DNA of 64,000 nucleotides from Flavobacterium sufflavum (GTDB lineage Bacteria > Bacteroidota > Bacteroidia > Flavobacteriales > Flavobacteriaceae): contig NZ_SACJ01000001.1 of NCBI RefSeq assembly GCF_004016525.1, forward strand, positions 682,001 through 746,000. The letters are read 5' to 3'. The notes beneath the pieces are model-generated. The model ran no database searches. It had not been told where the DNA came from and worked only from the letters and a program-made list of their open reading frames with translations. This document shows, in pieces, positions 17,548 through 25,791 of this stretch. Numbering within the stretch: the first letter of the stretch is position 1; each line of letters begins with the position of its first letter. A program made the translations under genes and the position numbers.

Positions 17548-18501
17548 TTAGGTATATGAAAAGAATAATTTAGAAAAATCCATTGAAAAATTATTCAACT
17601 GATCTTTGGTGTTTTTTAATACATGCTCTAATTGCAGGTTGGTAAGATGGTGGTAATCGGTGTATTCAATATAACTTTTCAATCGCCCAAATTGATTGCG
17701 CATTGTGCGTGCTTCTAATAAGTTATTGTTTTTAAAAACACAATCTAAATAGGTTTCGATTAAGCCTAAAGTAAATATTACCGAATGGGCAAAATCAGGA
17801 TTGAAAATGACATGTTGGATTACTTTTCGATTGTGCGGAATATTGCTATAGCTTTTTAAGTATAATTCGTAGCCTGATAAAGACAATAATAATTTTCGCC
17901 AATACAATAAATCTTCTTTTCCTTCCAGGTTGTATTCTATCGGGGCATAATAAGATTGTGTCATTGAAATAGTTTGTAGACATCTTTCGATATGTTTACC
18001 AATACTCGAAAAACACCAGCCTAAGCCTCTGGGCATGGTCACATGAAAAATCCCATTGTATAGTAGGAAATCCTTATTGAGTTTGGCCAAAATACTAATA
18101 GCCTCAGGTGTTTCCAGTCTTTTAGGCAGGTCGTCAGCATTGATGTAATGGTACATCGAATTGATGTGTTCCCAAAGTTCCTTGGTGATTTTATCCTGCG
18201 AACCTCTGGCATTTTCTCTAGCTTTGGTAATCAGGTTTCGAACCGAATTGAGGTTTTTGTTATCGCAAAGCACATATTTCATTACAAAATTAGTGTCGTG
18301 CTGAAATTCGGCAATGTATTCGGGAGACAAATCGGTATAATATTTTAATAAGGGTTTGTATCCTTGGTAATCATTGGTTTCCTGGTCAAAAGACATGATG
18401 TAAAGGGTGTTGAGGGTAAGCAACATCCCATCGGTTCTTTCCATGTATCGGTTAAGCCAAAACATTCCGTCGGCTACACGACTGAGCATATTTACTTCCA
18501 T
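17548..18501 (-). CDS. Alpha-E domain protein (DUF403)
   Basis: A 317-residue, almost wholly alpha-helical protein. The opening LSRVADGMFWLNRYMERTDG is the hallmark of the Alpha-E family (formerly DUF403), and LGWCFSSIGKHIERCLQTIS is its second conserved block. No catalytic motif is known for the family. It lies between the ATP-grasp gene (40 bp upstream) and the transglutaminase gene (4 bp downstream). Fused versions of Alpha-E and the ATP-grasp domain occur in other bacteria, so a direct physical partnership is likely. Confidence 0.92.
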   Translation of the reverse strand: MEVNMLSRVADGMFWLNRYMERTDGMLLTLNTLYIMSFDQETNDYQGYKPLLKYYTDLSPEYIAEFQHDTNFVMKYVLCDNKNLNSVRNLITKARENARGSQDKITKELWEHINSMYHYINADDLPKRLETPEAISILAKLNKDFLLYNGIFHVTMPRGLGWCFSSIGKHIERCLQTISMTQSYYAPIEYNLEGKEDLLYWRKLLLSLSGYELYLKSYSNIPHNRKVIQHVIFNPDFAHSVIFTLGLIETYLDCVFKNNNLLEARTMRNQFGRLKSYIEYTDYHHLTNLQLEHVLKNTKDQLNNFSMDFSKLFFSYT

Positions 18502-18541
18502 AGTTCTTTCATTAAAAGTTTTAAAACAATTTCGACTTCAT

Positions 18542-19978
18542 TTATTTCATTATCCAGGTATCCTTGCTTCCGCCGCCTTGGGATGAGTTTACTACCAAAG
18601 AACCTTCGGTTAGTGCCACTCGGGTGAGTCCGCCGGGAACGATTGTTACTCCATTGGGACCGCACAAAGCATAAGGTCGTAAATCGACATGACGCAGTTT
18701 TAATTCGCCATCAATGTAACAGGGAACGGTGCTTAACTGAATGATGGGTTGGGCAATAAAATTGCGCGGATTATTTAAAATAGCCACTTTAGCGGCTTCC
18801 AGTTCTTCTTCGCTAGCCTTATTTCCCATAACCATTCCGTAACCACCACTTTGATTGGTTTCCTTGATAACCATATTTCCCATATCGGCAAAAACCAATT
18901 CGCGTTCTTCTTTATTTTCCATTTGGTAGGTAGGAACATTTTTCAGAATCGGTTCTTCGTTTAGATAATATTTAATCATTTGCGGCACATAAGCATAAAT
19001 GGCTTTGTCATCGGCAACTCCGTTTCCTACTGCATTTACCAGGGCTACATTCCCCATTTTATAAGCACTTATCAATCCAGGGACACCAAGTGCGCTATCA
19101 GGTTTAAAGACTAATGGATCTAAATATTCGTCGTCTAAACGTCTATAAATAACATCTACCTGTTGCAAGCCCGAGGTGGTTTTCATGTAGACTTTGTGAT
19201 TGTTTACCACAAGATCGCGACCTTCTACCAGCGGAATTCCCATTTGCCTTGCTAAGAAAGTATGTTCGTAATAAGCAGAGTTGTAAACGCCCGGAGTCAA
19301 CAAAACAACATTAGGATTAGAGATGCTCCTTGGCGAAAGCGAAACTAAAATATTGTGAAAAATCATAGGATAGTTAGCTACCATGCTTACATTGTTGGCA
19401 CGAAACATTTCCGGGAAAATCCTTTTGGTAATTTCCCTGTTTTCCAGCATATAACTTACGCCACTGGGACACCTTAGATTGTCTTCCAGAACATAAAACT
19501 CTCCTTTTTCTCCTCTGATTAAATCAATTCCGGCAATGTGAACATGTATGTCATGCGGAACTTTTATACCATGTACTTCCGGAATATAATGCGGACAGGA
19601 AGCAATTAACGATGCAGGCATGATGCCTTCTTTTATAATCAGCTGTTCGTTATAAATGTCTTCCAGAAACAGGTTTAAAGCTTTTAATCTTTGGGCAATT
19701 CCGGTTTCGACTTCCAGCCATTCGTTTTTGGTAATTATCCTTGGAATAATATCAAAAGGAAATATTCTTTCGATTCCCTGATTGTCATCACTGTAGACAG
19801 TAAATGTAATCCCTTGGTTCATAAAAATATCCGAAGCCTGTTTCTGTTTTACATTCAGCTTGTCAATATTTAAACTCTCTAATGTTTGCAATACCTGTTT
19901 GTAAGAGTCTCTTACTCCATCATTGGAAAACATTTCATCCCATCCCTTTGGACTTAATTTAGGTGTCAAATTTACCAT
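18542..19978 (-). CDS. Circularly permuted type 2 ATP-grasp protein
   Basis: A 478-residue protein of the CP_ATPgrasp family (formerly DUF404/DUF407). Typical blocks are ERIFPFDIIPRI near residue 70, LEDNLRCPSGVSYMLENRE around residue 170, and VIKETNQSGGYGMVMG around residue 370, which holds the glycine-rich nucleotide loop. ATP-grasp enzymes join a carboxylate to an amine through an acyl-phosphate, so an amidoligase acting on a peptide or small molecule is the likely role; the substrate is unknown. It is first in the minus-strand operon with Alpha-E and transglutaminase genes. Confidence 0.92.
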   Translation of the reverse strand: MVNLTPKLSPKGWDEMFSNDGVRDSYKQVLQTLESLNIDKLNVKQKQASDIFMNQGITFTVYSDDNQGIERIFPFDIIPRIITKNEWLEVETGIAQRLKALNLFLEDIYNEQLIIKEGIMPASLIASCPHYIPEVHGIKVPHDIHVHIAGIDLIRGEKGEFYVLEDNLRCPSGVSYMLENREITKRIFPEMFRANNVSMVANYPMIFHNILVSLSPRSISNPNVVLLTPGVYNSAYYEHTFLARQMGIPLVEGRDLVVNNHKVYMKTTSGLQQVDVIYRRLDDEYLDPLVFKPDSALGVPGLISAYKMGNVALVNAVGNGVADDKAIYAYVPQMIKYYLNEEPILKNVPTYQMENKEERELVFADMGNMVIKETNQSGGYGMVMGNKASEEELEAAKVAILNNPRNFIAQPIIQLSTVPCYIDGELKLRHVDLRPYALCGPNGVTIVPGGLTRVALTEGSLVVNSSQGGGSKDTWIMK

Positions 19979-20197
19979 TCTATAATTATTGAAAAATTAA
20001 TAAAAACTAATTTTGATTGAAAAAACATCAGTCTTTAGGCCTAATTTAATAATTTTTAAGATAAGTGTTTGATTTTTTGTTGTGAATAATGTAATTAATG
20101 CGGCATTCTTTTTTTGTTGATGCGTTTTTTGAGAATTAGTCTTTTAAAACTAAATTTTTTTTAGATTTCTCAACAGTAAAAATATAGGTATAGTGAT

Positions 20198-20224
20198 ATA
20201 ACTCCATTATTGATAAGGAGTTAT
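20198..20224 (-). other. Weak hairpin downstream of the deacetylase gene
   Basis: ATAACTCC at 20198-20205 pairs with GGAGTTAT at 20217-20224 (8 bp). It lies 36 bp beyond the deacetylase stop on the minus strand. No T-run follows, so termination is possible but weak. The rest of the 281-bp gap (19979-20259) shows nothing else. Confidence 0.35.
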
Positions 20225-20259
20225 TTAGAAATTGAAGTTCTGTTTTTAATAGCTAAAGA

Positions 20260-21114
20260 TTATTTAGCATTTACAAAAGTAGCTTCCATCGATTTCATCA
20301 TGTGGTCAGTTGACCAGGTTCCGGACACAATCATTCGTCTTACAGTATAAAGTGGATCAATAGAATCTCTTTTAGTCGAAAGTATAAAAGCCATTTTATA
20401 ACCGCTTTTTTTGATTTCCGGGATGGCTTCTTTGTTCCATAATCCAAAAGGATAGGCAAAATAAGGAATTGGTTTTCCAATGATTTCTTCGAGTTTGGCT
20501 TTTGGTTTTACCAATTGGGTGTTCCAGTCATCGTCGGCATATTTGGTTACCATGTGATGGTCCCAGGTATGTGCCGCAATAGTATTTCCAGAATCAGATA
20601 AGTTTTTAATCTCTTCTTTACTTAAATAATTAGGACGGTTGATGGAAACGGTCATTACAAAGAAAGCGCCTTTGAAATTGTATTTTTTCATTTCGGCTGC
20701 GCCAATGCTGTATTGCTCACCTCTGGTATCATCAAAAGTTATCATGACCGGTTTAGCAGGCAAGGGCTTGTTGTACACCAAATAATCATACAATTGATCA
20801 GGTAAAATGCTGTGGTAGCCTGCATCAGCTAAGGCTTTCATCTGTTCAGCAAAGTTTGCCGGTTTTACGGTATAGGTTTTAGTCATTTCGCCTGCAGATG
20901 CCGAGAAATCTTTGATATTATGATAGCATAAAATGGGTACTTCTTTTCGAGCCAATATAGCAGCGGCATCAGCCATAACTAATTTTTCGGCTTTTTTTGG
21001 ACTTGCAATAACTTTTGGTGCATCTGCTTTATTTTCGATAGAGGTCTCTTTCTTTTGTTCGCAACTTAGTGTCAAAAAAAGACCAAGCATTCCTAAAAAT
21101 ATCGATTTTTTCAT
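20260..21114 (-). CDS. Polysaccharide deacetylase lipoprotein (NodB homology)
   Basis: A lipoprotein with signal MKKSIFLGMLGLFLTLSC and a NodB-fold carbohydrate esterase domain. Motifs are in order: VPILCYHNI, the metal/catalytic pair in MITFDDTRGEQY, the zinc ligands in AAHTWDHH, and YFAYPFGLWN, most like the PgaB/IcaB type that de-N-acetylates poly-GlcNAc, though peptidoglycan or other chitin-like chains are possible. The ATG at 21114 gives a normal lipoprotein signal; another in-frame ATG at 21129 would add five residues. It lies just downstream of an unrecognised lipoprotein gene, which probably shares its transcript. Confidence 0.85.
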   Translation of the reverse strand: MKKSIFLGMLGLFLTLSCEQKKETSIENKADAPKVIASPKKAEKLVMADAAAILARKEVPILCYHNIKDFSASAGEMTKTYTVKPANFAEQMKALADAGYHSILPDQLYDYLVYNKPLPAKPVMITFDDTRGEQYSIGAAEMKKYNFKGAFFVMTVSINRPNYLSKEEIKNLSDSGNTIAAHTWDHHMVTKYADDDWNTQLVKPKAKLEEIIGKPIPYFAYPFGLWNKEAIPEIKKSGYKMAFILSTKRDSIDPLYTVRRMIVSGTWSTDHMMKSMEATFVNAK

Positions 21115-21133
21115 TTCCTGAATAAGCATAAAA

Positions 21134-22162
21134 TTATTGAAACTGAATGTAACTTGGTTGTGGAGCGAATTTTAATAATTGCTCAGGAGTGTACATTTTC
21201 CAGTCGTTCCAGTTGTCATTTTTGTAGAACAATTTAAAGCCCGTAAACTGAACCGGTTCTCTGTAGATGTATCTTAAATAAGTAGATCGTTTTAAAACCT
21301 GACTTCCAAAACCGTCCATGTCCATTACAATTTGAACTTCGGGAACTCTTTTGATGGCTTTATAGTTAGTAACCATACCTTGGGTGAAACGATGAACCAC
21401 CAAAATCTTTGGAGTTAATTTCTTTTCGCGTACAATTCGGGCCAGAATATCGATGGCATCATTGATATCATCAGCAGACATGGTTCCAATTTTTTTACCA
21501 GGAACATGACCACTTTTCATTGAAAACTCAGGATCAATTCCCAGATGAACATTCGGTAAAGCAAGGTATTCTTCGAGAAGGCTTACTTCGTCTTTTACGT
21601 TGCTATGTCCCACCTGAATATCCAAAAAGACCAGGGCATCAATAGGTTTTGCCCAACTTAAAAGCGTATCGATTTGTTTAAACGGCATACGCATGTTGTA
21701 ACGATTGCCAGCTCCGGGAGCGCCTTGGGCAGAAACTGCAATATAATGAAAGGCAGGAATAGTGGTTACGCTGGAATCGGCAGCTTTCCATTTGGCTACT
21801 TCTGCTTGCAGTTTTTCAATCATCTCAGCTTTAGGATATTCACCTAAAACGCCCATTCTTTTCGAATATAAATTTCCGTAAAAAGCAATGATTCGGTGAT
21901 AAGGCAATAAGGCACCCGGTAAAGGATAAGGCGCTTTTACAGGCCACATTCCCGTAGTGTCTTTGTTGCTTAGCGCAATCATTCTTCGGTTATAGTCGGC
22001 GGTGTCAATGCTAGTGATTGGTTTTTTCTTAACCGGATCTATTTTGATTGCTACACTGTCTTGAGCAGTTGCTTCTACAGTATTGGATTTACTTTGATTA
22101 CAATTGGTAAAAACGAAAAACAAGAAAGGGCTAATAACGATTGCTAAAGTATATTTTTTCAT
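21134..22162 (-). CDS. Lipoprotein of unknown function, possible glycosidase-like barrel
   Basis: A protein of about 342 residues with a lipoprotein signal ending FFVFTNC. I do not recognise the family. The mature part alternates hydrophobic strands ending in acidic or polar residues with helices (ALVFLDIQVGHSN, HLGIDPEFSM, ILVVHRFTQGM, VQIVMDMDGFG), suggesting a TIM-barrel with clustered Asp/Glu at strand ends, as in glycoside hydrolases. It is directly upstream of a PgaB-like deacetylase; in PgaB itself a deacetylase and a hydrolase barrel are fused, so the pair could be a split equivalent. This is inference from pattern and position. An in-frame ATG at 22174 is an alternative start. Confidence 0.72.
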   Translation of the reverse strand: MKKYTLAIVISPFLFFVFTNCNQSKSNTVEATAQDSVAIKIDPVKKKPITSIDTADYNRRMIALSNKDTTGMWPVKAPYPLPGALLPYHRIIAFYGNLYSKRMGVLGEYPKAEMIEKLQAEVAKWKAADSSVTTIPAFHYIAVSAQGAPGAGNRYNMRMPFKQIDTLLSWAKPIDALVFLDIQVGHSNVKDEVSLLEEYLALPNVHLGIDPEFSMKSGHVPGKKIGTMSADDINDAIDILARIVREKKLTPKILVVHRFTQGMVTNYKAIKRVPEVQIVMDMDGFGSQVLKRSTYLRYIYREPVQFTGFKLFYKNDNWNDWKMYTPEQLLKFAPQPSYIQFQ

Positions 22163-22375
22163 AAAGAAGCACATTTGGGTTTAATACAAATGTAAACTTT
22201 TTAACTAACGATTTCTTTATTTGATTCGTATTCTGCTGCGGTTTTTTTTAAAAATTGAAGATGTTTAAATGGTTTGAATTAGAGAATGTAAATCAGATGT
22301 TTTTAAGATTTAAATAGTCTATTTATTTCATTTTTAATCATTTGTGAATAATTGTCTAACTTTATATAAATAATT

Positions 22376-23986
22376 ATGGTTATGAGGAAATTCGTTTTAT
22401 CCATAGTAGTTATTTTATTCGGTTTTTCACTCACCTCAGTTTCTCTGATAAAAAAGGAGGGTTTAAAGGCGAAAGCCTCTTATTTTGCCCAGTTTTTTCA
22501 AAAACCCGAAGAGTTTAATTCTGATATTTCTATCAGTAAACAGCTTATCAATGCTTTTTTCAAGAAATATCCTGATTTAAAACGATACGAATCGGGAGTT
22601 TATAAATTATATGAAAGTAGAAAATACCATGTGATTTGGTATGATTCCAATGATAAATTAATTGGTTTTTCCCAGTTGTTATATTTTAAGATAAATCAAC
22701 TTCAGGAAGAAGGTGTGGAAACAAAGATGGAGTATCAGGAAATAATTGATGGGATTTTTGATTCGAATGCTACTTTGAAATCCCTTTCACAAACCGAAAC
22801 AGAAATTATGTTATCCACCATGTATGTTTTCTATATGCAAAAAGTATTTCTTGGAATTGACGCCGGGAAACTTCAAGGAATGGGTTGGTTTTTGCCCAAG
22901 AAAGAAATCGCTTATGAACAGTTGCTCGATTCGTTATTGCAAAATCCTGAATTATTAAATTTTGATGAAAAACATCAATTAAGTCAATATTACAAATTGC
23001 GGGCGGCTTTAAAAAAATACCGCGAGATAGAAAAAAAAGGAGATTGGAAAACTATAGAATACGACTCTACCATTCAATTTTACAAACCTTTTGACAATTC
23101 AAAAACAATCAGTCAGATTAGAGAGCGTCTTTTTGTATTGGGCGATTTGAGTAAAGATTCTAAAAGTGCTGTTTATGATGATGAATTAATGCAAGGTGTC
23201 TTGCGTTTCAAAAAAAGAAATGGCTACCTGATTAATTATTTCATTTCACCCTGGCAGATTAAGCAAATGAATTTGCCTATCCAAAAATACATTCGAAAAA
23301 TAATGATCAATATGGAACGCTGTCGATGGATAGATCCTAAATTGACTGACACCAGCGAGTACATTGTGATTAATATTCCATCGTATAAACTGATTTATAA
23401 AAAGGATGGTAAAACGCTCTTAGAATCTAATGTGCTTGTGGGACAAAACATGATGGAAACGGTTATTTTTAGTGGATACATCAGTTCGATTGTTTTTAGT
23501 CCGTATTGGAATGTGCCCCAAAGTATTATTGACAATGAACTAAAATATGCCATGGAACGCGACAAGAATTATTTGGAATCCCACAATATGGAATGGAATA
23601 ATGGCAAAGTCAGACAAAAACCCGGACCTAAAAACGCTTTAGGTTTGGTAAAGTTTGTTTTTCCAAATACCAATAGTATTTATTTGCACGATACTCCTGC
23701 CAAAGCCTTATTTGATTTAGAATATAGAGCTTACAGCCACGGCTGCATTAATATGGATAAAGCCAAAGAATTAGCTTTTTTAATTCTGAAAGATGATCCT
23801 GATTGGCCTGTAGAAAATATTAACAAGGCAATGCAGGGAGAAAAGGAAACAACTTGCGTGCTAAAAAATAAGATTCCGTTACATATCACTTACTTCACGG
23901 CCTGGGTTGACAATGAGGATGTTCTCCATTTCTATGATGATGTTTATGGTAGAGATCCCCAATTGGCTTATTTTTTATTTAAGTAA
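22376..23986 (+). CDS. YcbB-type L,D-transpeptidase
   Basis: A 536-residue protein with an N-terminal signal/anchor (RKFVLSIVVILFGFSLTSVS), a middle substrate-handling region with a peptidoglycan-binding-like segment (LMQGVLRFKKRNGYLI), and a YkuD catalytic domain from about residue 325 (EYIVINIPSYKLIYKKDGK). The motif SHGCINM gives catalytic Cys457 with the usual upstream His in IYLHDTPAK. Such enzymes form 3-3 crosslinks in peptidoglycan or attach proteins to it. An alternative ATG two codons downstream would serve equally. It is monocistronic and converges with the cytochrome gene across a palindromic repeat. Confidence 0.9.
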   Translation: MVMRKFVLSIVVILFGFSLTSVSLIKKEGLKAKASYFAQFFQKPEEFNSDISISKQLINAFFKKYPDLKRYESGVYKLYESRKYHVIWYDSNDKLIGFSQLLYFKINQLQEEGVETKMEYQEIIDGIFDSNATLKSLSQTETEIMLSTMYVFYMQKVFLGIDAGKLQGMGWFLPKKEIAYEQLLDSLLQNPELLNFDEKHQLSQYYKLRAALKKYREIEKKGDWKTIEYDSTIQFYKPFDNSKTISQIRERLFVLGDLSKDSKSAVYDDELMQGVLRFKKRNGYLINYFISPWQIKQMNLPIQKYIRKIMINMERCRWIDPKLTDTSEYIVINIPSYKLIYKKDGKTLLESNVLVGQNMMETVIFSGYISSIVFSPYWNVPQSIIDNELKYAMERDKNYLESHNMEWNNGKVRQKPGPKNALGLVKFVFPNTNSIYLHDTPAKALFDLEYRAYSHGCINMDKAKELAFLILKDDPDWPVENINKAMQGEKETTCVLKNKIPLHITYFTAWVDNEDVLHFYDDVYGRDPQLAYFLFK

Positions 23987-24019
23987 TAAATAGGTTTTCA
24001 ATGTTTACATCCTAAAAAT

Positions 24020-24085
24020 AAACCATTAAGGGAGTTAAGAAAATTAAGCGCAGGACTTAATGATTCTTAACTTTCTTAATGGTTT
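24020..24085. repeat. Palindromic intergenic repeat (ACCATTAAG family), copy 2
   Basis: The arms at 24020-24049 and 24056-24085 are near-perfect reverse complements of about 29 nt, starting AAACCATTAAG and ending CTTAATGGTTT. It lies between the convergent L,D-transpeptidase and cytochrome c genes and may also act as a bidirectional terminator. It shares its arm sequence with the element at 12957-13013. Confidence 0.75.
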
Positions 24086-24099
24086 AAAAAAATAAAATG

Positions 24100-24555
24100 T
24101 TAAGGTTTTAATGAAGAAACCTCTTTTGCAGTCACCATTTTTTTGGTTTTATTAGTCCAGGAATTCATTACATAATTCATCACGTCAGCAACTTCTTCAT
24201 CGCTTAAGCCCATAGGAGGCATGATGCCATTGAATTTTTTCTGGTTAACCAGGATTTCACCTTTCTGACCGTATTTTACAGCATGAATGCTTTCGGCTCT
24301 TTTTTTCTTTAGCCAGTCAGAACCATCCAAAGGAGGAAAAGTGGTTCCGTTTCCTTTTCCCGTAGCCATATGGCATTGGATACAAAAATCGGTATAGACT
24401 TCTTTGCCTCGAGCTATGCTTTTTTGCAGCGGCGTTTGCGGTTGTTCTTTTATAGACAAATACTCTTTTTTAGAGTTGGTTAAAATTGTTGGATTTGAAA
24501 AATACAAACCACCCAAAAGCAGTAGGCTTAAGCCAATATTTATTTTAGTAATCAT
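24100..24555 (-). CDS. Monohaem c-type cytochrome
   Basis: A 151-residue exported electron carrier. The N-terminus is a signal or anchor (INIGLSLLLLGGLYFSNP); the haem site CIQCH is at residues 58-62 and the distal ligand is probably the Met in NGIMPPMGLSDEEV. It starts 2 bp after the stop of the sugar dehydrogenase gene, so it is most likely the electron acceptor for that enzyme in the periplasm. Confidence 0.92.
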   Translation of the reverse strand: MITKINIGLSLLLLGGLYFSNPTILTNSKKEYLSIKEQPQTPLQKSIARGKEVYTDFCIQCHMATGKGNGTTFPPLDGSDWLKKKRAESIHAVKYGQKGEILVNQKKFNGIMPPMGLSDEEVADVMNYVMNSWTNKTKKMVTAKEVSSLKP

Positions 24556-24557
24556 TA

Positions 24558-25676
24558 TTAATTAGGTATAATTTTTAGAATTCCTTTTCCTTCCACGCCA
24601 ATGTAAATATAGCCATCCGGAGCCTGTGTTACGCTACGTAAACGACCAATGTTAGTTGCGATTTTTTGTCGGCCAATGATTTTATCACCGTCTAATTTTA
24701 CCAATTCCAAATATTGAAATTTTAGTGAACCTACTAATAAATGCCCTTTCCAGTCAGGATATTTATTGCCAGTCACGAAAGTCATACCGCAAGGAGCAAT
24801 GGAAGGTGCCCAGTAATACACAGGATTTTCAATTCCAGCTTTTTGTTGTTCGTTGCTGATAATGCTGTTGTCGTAGTCGATGCCGTAAGTCACCACTGGC
24901 CAGCCGTAATTAGCTGCTTTTTTAATAATGTTGATTTCGTCTCCACCCTGTGGTCCGTGTTCGTGTTCCCAGATGGCACCCGTTACAGGGTTTTTTGCTA
25001 ATCCTTGCGGATTGCGATGTCCATAAGAGTAAATTGCTTCTTTGGCATTGGCTTGTCCTACAAACGGATTGTCTTTTGGGATGCTGCCATCGTCATTTAA
25101 ACGGTAGATTTTTCCGTTATCTCTGGCAATGTCTTGTGGATTCACAAAATGATTGCCGCGTTCTCCTGCCGAGAAATACAAATGTCCTTCGTTATCAAAA
25201 ACAATTCGCGAACCAAAATGCTGCCCTCTGGTAGTATTCGGACCGCATTTGTACAAAGATTCTATTTGGGTTAAACTTTCGTTTTCGAGTTTGGCTCTGA
25301 TGAGTTTGGTGTTGCCGCCTTCGCCTTCGCCCTCGGTAGAAGCATAAGTAATGTAAATCCAACCATTTTTAGCGTAATCAGGATGCAAAACAATATCCAT
25401 CAAACCGCCCTGACCACGGTTGTAGACTGCGGGAACATTTTTAACCTCGGTTTTTAGGCCTTTTGTAATATGGTATAAGATTCCTGATTTTTCAGTCACT
25501 AATAACGAGCCATCGGGAAGAAAAGCCATTCCCCATGGATTGTTAATACCGTCAACAACGGTTTCTAAGCTGTAATTTTTTGCATCTTCCTGTAGTGGAA
25601 TAGCATCGTTAGTTTTTAACTGCGCATCACAGTTGGAAATGATAAAAGAAAAAAGAAATATCGTTAATGATCTCAT
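24558..25676 (-). CDS. PQQ-dependent sugar dehydrogenase (soluble GDH/YliI family)
   Basis: A 372-residue exported six-bladed beta-propeller. Blade motifs are clear: NPWGMAFLPDGSLLVTEKSG, HPDYAKNGWIYITYAS, FGSRIVFDNEGHLYFSAGER, YGHRNPQGLAKNP and HEHGPQGGDEINII. These are typical of the soluble glucose/sorbosone dehydrogenase and YliI (Asd) family, which oxidises aldose sugars in the periplasm with pyrroloquinoline quinone. The signal peptide ends near NCDAQ; a Cys there could be lipidated, but the box is not canonical. The cytochrome c gene follows at 2 bp. No PQQ synthesis genes are in the window, so the cofactor may be scavenged. Confidence 0.88.
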   Translation of the reverse strand: MRSLTIFLFSFIISNCDAQLKTNDAIPLQEDAKNYSLETVVDGINNPWGMAFLPDGSLLVTEKSGILYHITKGLKTEVKNVPAVYNRGQGGLMDIVLHPDYAKNGWIYITYASTEGEGEGGNTKLIRAKLENESLTQIESLYKCGPNTTRGQHFGSRIVFDNEGHLYFSAGERGNHFVNPQDIARDNGKIYRLNDDGSIPKDNPFVGQANAKEAIYSYGHRNPQGLAKNPVTGAIWEHEHGPQGGDEINIIKKAANYGWPVVTYGIDYDNSIISNEQQKAGIENPVYYWAPSIAPCGMTFVTGNKYPDWKGHLLVGSLKFQYLELVKLDGDKIIGRQKIATNIGRLRSVTQAPDGYIYIGVEGKGILKIIPN

Positions 25677-25791
25677 GATTTGGGAGTTAAAAAGTGGTTT
25701 TAAAGGTAAGGAAAAAGTTTAAAACTTAGAATTGTTGTTTTTTGAGAGTATACTTTAAGAATAAGTAATGTTTGTATCACTAAAATGAAGA

